Source: Phycisphaerae bacterium
GTDB lineage: Bacteria; Planctomycetota; Phycisphaerae; Tepidisphaerales; Tepidisphaeraceae
Length of the DNA: 9,054 nucleotides
NCBI GenBank assembly: GCA_014380825.1
Contig: JACMJD010000368.1
Location: 1 to 9,054 of the forward strand
Reading direction: 5' to 3'
The notes beneath the pieces are model-generated. The model made no database searches and had not been told where the DNA came from. It saw only the letters and a program-made list of their open reading frames with translations. Both the position numbers and the translations under genes were made by a program. Positions 6,133-9,054 of the stretch are shown piece by piece (the stretch's first letter is position 1; each line of letters starts with the position of its first letter).

Positions 6133-6161
6133 TTGCGATGCGAATGCTTGCGCGCTAGCAT
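6133..6161 (+). promoter_or_regulatory. Weak promoter candidate upstream of the PEP-CTERM gene
   Basis: TTGCGA (6133-6138), 17 bp and TAGCAT (6156-6161) match the consensus at 4/6 each. Used as a promoter it would start near 6168 and give a leader of about 200 nt that contains both hairpins described below. The matches are modest, so this is tentative. Confidence 0.25.
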
Positions 6162-6162
6162 C

Positions 6163-6194
6163 CGCGTCACGCGAGTCGGAACTCGCCGCGTCAC
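6163..6194 (+). repeat. Hairpin flanked by 8-bp direct repeats
   Basis: GCGAGT-CGGA-ACTCGC (6171-6186) is a perfect 6-bp stem with a 4-nt loop. It is directly flanked on both sides by CGCGTCAC (6163-6170 and 6187-6194). It lies 37 bp after the stop of the coiled-coil protein gene and just after the candidate promoter. There is no T-run, so it is not a standard terminator. Confidence 0.4.
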
Positions 6195-6244
6195 CGGGCT
6201 ATGGGACGTGTCGAATGCGGGACAATCCAATTCTGCAACTGCTG

Positions 6245-6277
6245 GTTGACGCGACGCGGGTCGGGCCGCGCGTCGAC
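6245..6277 (+). other. Second hairpin in the PEP-CTERM gene leader
   Basis: GTTGACGCG (6245-6253) pairs with CGCGTCGAC (6269-6277) over 9 bp with one G-U wobble. The 15-nt interior can alternatively form CGCGG/CCGCG (6255-6259 with 6266-6270). It ends about 90 nt before the ATG. It could be a structured leader element or a chance structure in GC-rich DNA. No known riboswitch is recognised. Confidence 0.3.
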
Positions 6278-6368
6278 GGATGTTGTCGCGTGCTCGATCT
6301 CATCTCCACGGAGTAACGTCGAACCTACCACGGACAGCGCCCGATCTACGGAGCGCGCGGGAGATTAG

Positions 6369-7538
6369 ATGCTCAAGTTCATTCCTGTCGGTGCGAAGAA
6401 ATCATCTCGAAGCCTGGCGGTGGCTGTGGGGGCCGTTGCGTTGGGTTCGACGCTGGCGCCGGTGCTGGCGGCGCCGAATTACAACATCATCAGCCTTGGC
6501 GTGGTCGTTCAGGGAGACACGACCAGCACCGGCATGGGCGTGTCGCCGAACGGACAGTACGTGACTGGATTTTCGAGTGTGACGGGCGCGAATCATGCGC
6601 TGCTCTGGCAGAGCGGGACCGGCTCGACGGCGCTGCCGGGCGTGGCGGGAAAGAATTTCAACATGCCGCAGGGCGTGAACAACGCGGGCGCCGCCGCGGG
6701 CACCGCCGCCACGACGTTTTTCGGTTCAGCGCCGCTGCCGGTGCTGTGGAAGAACAACACGGCCACGGCGTATCCGCTTCCCGGCGGCGAAACGCTCGGC
6801 CGGGCAAATTCGATAAATAGCGCCGAGACCGCCGTCGGGTCCGTCGACGGCGGATCGCTCGAACAGGCGGCCGTGTTCGCGATGGGCGGCTCGCAGGTGA
6901 TGACGCAAACGATGCCCAACGGCGGTGTGCTCAAGACCGCGTTCGGCATCAACGATGCCGGACGAATCGTCGGGCAGGCGCTGGACCCCACCAACGCTGC
7001 GGTGACGAAAGGGTTCTATATTGATCCGGGCGATGCGACCGCCACCGACATCGGCGCACTTACTGCGCTTGGCCATAACAGCGCAATCCCGTTTGGTGTG
7101 AGCACCAACGGATTTGTCACGGGCAGCAGTTCGCTGAACAGCGGCGTGGGCTCAAGGGCATTTCTCTGGTCGGAAGCCGATGGAATGCTCGAAGTTCCGC
7201 TGCCGGCAGGCACATCTCAGGGACAAGGTCGCGGCGTGAACGCATCGGGCTGGATCGTCGGCAGCGCGTCGTCGGCGACGTCAATCCCATTCCTGTATGA
7301 CGGCATAACGAGCGTCTCGCTGCAAAGCTTGCTGAGCGGCGCAGCCGGTTGGGATCTGACCAGCGGCACGTCCAACGCGGCGTTCAGCATCAGCGACAAC
7401 GGCATCATCACCGGCCGTGGGTTACTTAACGGTGTCGTGACGGGGTTCGTAATGGTTCCGGTGCCGGAACCTACATCCATCGGATTGCTGGCAGTTGGTG
7501 CGGGCGCTATTGCGATTCGACGTCGACGCAACGCGTAG
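6369..7538 (+). CDS. HAF-repeat extracellular protein with PEP-CTERM sorting signal
   Basis: A 389-residue exported protein. A signal peptide (about 1-35) has a basic start, a hydrophobic core (16-30) and probable cleavage near PVLAA. Seven repeats follow, each with a G-[IV]-[NS]-x-x-G-x-x-x-G core, usually followed 10-20 residues later by an aromatic strand such as FLW or LLW. The cores are near 57 (GVSPNGQYVTG), 102, 148, 193 (GINDAGRIVG), 243, 289 (GVNASGWIVG) and 340. This is the HAF extracellular repeat. Seven units 45-51 residues apart suggest a seven-bladed beta-propeller. The C-terminus is a classic PEP-CTERM signal: VPEPTS (365-370), a hydrophobic helix, then RRRRNA. It is presumably processed by an exosortase encoded elsewhere. 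GGGAG at 6359-6363 is the ribosome-binding site. The ligand and the surface or secreted fate are unknown. Confidence 0.9.
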   Translation: MLKFIPVGAKKSSRSLAVAVGAVALGSTLAPVLAAPNYNIISLGVVVQGDTTSTGMGVSPNGQYVTGFSSVTGANHALLWQSGTGSTALPGVAGKNFNMPQGVNNAGAAAGTAATTFFGSAPLPVLWKNNTATAYPLPGGETLGRANSINSAETAVGSVDGGSLEQAAVFAMGGSQVMTQTMPNGGVLKTAFGINDAGRIVGQALDPTNAAVTKGFYIDPGDATATDIGALTALGHNSAIPFGVSTNGFVTGSSSLNSGVGSRAFLWSEADGMLEVPLPAGTSQGQGRGVNASGWIVGSASSATSIPFLYDGITSVSLQSLLSGAAGWDLTSGTSNAAFSISDNGIITGRGLLNGVVTGFVMVPVPEPTSIGLLAVGAGAIAIRRRRNA

Positions 7539-7557
7539 TTTATGTGCGCATAAAAGT

Positions 7558-7601
7558 GCCGCTTGCGGCTTAGTGCGTCGAAGCGCTAAGCCGCAAGCGG
7601 C
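7558..7601. terminator. Bidirectional terminator hairpin between convergent genes
   Basis: GCCGCTTGCGGCTTAGTGC (7558-7576) pairs with 7583-7601 over 19 bp with one wobble, around the 6-nt loop GTCGAA. It lies 19 bp after the PEP-CTERM stop and 17 bp after the tsf stop on the other strand. On the tsf side the stem is followed by ACTTTTATG, a short T-run. On the plus side no T-run follows. The unusually long stem and its GCCGCTTGCGGCTTAG sequence also resemble a dispersed palindrome, so a repeat may have been recruited as a terminator. Confidence 0.7.
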
Positions 7602-7618
7602 TGATTGATTGATACAAG

Positions 7619-8440
<822 letters not shown>

Positions 8441-8477
8441 GTTGATCTCCAAATGTTCCTGTCGCGTGCGGTCTGCT

Positions 8478-8511
8478 AAAGAAAAGAGTGCCGAGCTTTC
8501 ACTCAGCACTC
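8478..8511 (-). terminator. Intrinsic terminator or attenuator between rpsB and tsf
   Basis: On the complement, GAGTGCTGAG (8502-8511) pairs with CTCGGCACTC (8486-8495) over 10 bp with one U-G wobble, around the loop TGAAAG. It is followed at once by TTTTCTTT (8478-8485). This is a complete rho-independent terminator. It lies 40 bp after the rpsB stop and 37 bp before the tsf ATG. That leaves too little room for a clear tsf promoter after it, so partial read-through is the likely way tsf is expressed. Confidence 0.8.
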
Positions 8512-8551
8512 GGAACAAAGTTCTGCACGCTGTCTCGTGTACCGGCATATT

Positions 8552-9054
8552 CTAGGCGCTGGCGACGGCTTCAGACGCAGTCGGCTCGGTGCCGCCTTCG
8601 CTGGCGCCTTCGGTCGGGCCGCCTTCGCTTCCAGTGGGGCGAGCGCCACCTTCTTCGGCGCGGAACTGACTTCGCGTGCTGCGGCGGCGGGGCTGTCCTG
8701 CTTCAGGACTGTCGGCCTTATCGGCGCGACCCTGCTTGCCGTCGATCACGGCGTCGGCAAGTTCTTTTACGATTAGCTCGATGGCGCGCATCGCGTCATC
8801 GTTGCCGGGGATCGGCAGATCTATCAGATCCGGGTCGCTGTCGGTGTCGATCAGCGCGATCGTCTTCACGCCCAGCTTGCGGGCTTCTTTCACGGCGATG
8901 TGTTCGCGACGGGTGTCGATGATGAACATCACGCCGGGCATGCGATCCATCTTGCGGATGCCTTCAAGGTTGGCCTTGATCTTCTTCATCTCGCGGGCCA
9001 GCGTGCTCTTCATCTTTTTCGAGTACGACTCGATCTGCCCGGTTTCGAAAAGCT
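8552..9054 (-). CDS. rpsB: 30S ribosomal protein S2, C-terminal part (cut by right window edge)
   Basis: The last 166 residues of S2 are visible, and the frame is open to the edge above an internal ATG at 9013. S2 is a 30S subunit protein needed for S1 binding and initiation. Diagnostic segments are GIRKMDRMPGVMFIIDT, the REHIAVKEARKLGVKTIALIDTDSDPDLID stretch and IPGNDDAMRAIELI, all strongly conserved in the family. After the normal end of the fold (VKELADAVIDGKQG) comes an extra tail of about 60 residues. It is first basic (PRRRSTRSQFR) and then a Gly/Glu/Thr-rich run made of three 9-residue repeats ending EAVASA. The tail is probably disordered. The gene precedes tsf on the same strand, the common bacterial order, with a terminator hairpin between them. 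Its start and promoter are outside the window. Confidence 0.97.
   Translation of the reverse strand, partial: LFETGQIESYSKKMKSTLAREMKKIKANLEGIRKMDRMPGVMFIIDTRREHIAVKEARKLGVKTIALIDTDSDPDLIDLPIPGNDDAMRAIELIVKELADAVIDGKQGRADKADSPEAGQPRRRSTRSQFRAEEGGARPTGSEGGPTEGASEGGTEPTASEAVASA
8573..8653 (-). repeat. Three tandem 27-bp units in the rpsB 3' end
   Basis: Units at 8627-8653, 8600-8626 and 8573-8599 encode EGGARPTGS, EGGPTEGAS and EGGTEPTAS. On the plus strand a 12-bp word, GCCGCCTTCGCT, recurs exactly 27 bp apart (8591 and 8618). A related GCCACCTTC begins 27 bp further at 8645. The shared DNA phase points to tandem duplication rather than chance composition. Confidence 0.75.

Noticed and set aside
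6195..6220. Possible sigma-54 promoter (GG...GC pattern) before the PEP-CTERM gene
   Set aside because: The GG and GC pairs are 11-12 nt apart rather than 10, and the surrounding bases do not match the -24/-12 consensus.
5226..6230. 334-codon minus-strand frame across the divergent region
   Set aside because: It crosses the inverted repeat, two promoters and parts of two genes. Its composition is arginine-rich, as expected for a non-coding GC-rich frame.
5483..6316. 277-codon plus-strand frame overlapping the exported coiled-coil protein
   Set aside because: It starts inside the inverted repeat region and has no signal peptide or ribosome-binding site. The alternative frame has a clear signal peptide and coiled coil.
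8441..8477. Separate promoter for tsf after the terminator
   Set aside because: Only 37 bp are available, with no -35/-10 pair. Only the ribosome-binding GGAG is convincing.

Overview
The window is bacterial, high-GC chromosomal DNA, probably from a planctomycete of the Phycisphaerae type. This is inferred from four things. A PEP-CTERM protein with HAF-type repeats is present. There is a multi-pass membrane protein with an N-terminal zinc ribbon. Dispersed palindromes occur whose translations (MGVSPV...GRDAHAT and NHEDTKSTKK types) I associate with planctomycete genomes. Several genes appear to lack Shine-Dalgarno leaders. No 16S rRNA or other decisive marker is present.

Layout, left to right. 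(1) A minus-strand operon at 1-1349 runs from rsmE (16S rRNA m3U1498 methyltransferase) into a four-helix membrane protein with a 17-bp overlap, then 4 bp later into a membrane protein cut by the left edge. (2) Divergent from rsmE, a plus-strand gene (1536-2150) encodes a proline-rich protein with one C-terminal membrane anchor. (3) Convergent with it, only 2 bp away, is minus-strand nadE (glutamine-dependent NAD+ synthetase, 2153-3898). Its interdomain linker carries an in-frame palindromic repeat. (4) Upstream of nadE on the same strand is a zinc-ribbon membrane protein (4019-5365). (5) A divergent intergenic region with a long inverted repeat leads to plus-strand genes for an exported coiled-coil protein (5583-6125) and a seven-repeat HAF/PEP-CTERM protein (6369-7538). 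(6) A two-way terminator hairpin separates that gene from the minus-strand pair tsf (EF-Ts) and rpsB (ribosomal protein S2, cut by the right edge). A strong intrinsic terminator lies between those two.

Functionally this is mostly housekeeping (rRNA modification, NAD synthesis, translation) interleaved with lineage-specific envelope proteins of unknown role. There is no CRISPR array, transposase, phage gene, defence system, tRNA or rRNA. I do not see a new multi-gene system. The points most worth checking are the palindrome inside nadE, three minus-strand promoters whose -10 boxes sit 7-10 nt from the start codon (near-leaderless mRNAs), the rpsB/tsf intergenic terminator, a 9-residue tandem repeat in the S2 tail, and the structured leader of the PEP-CTERM gene.
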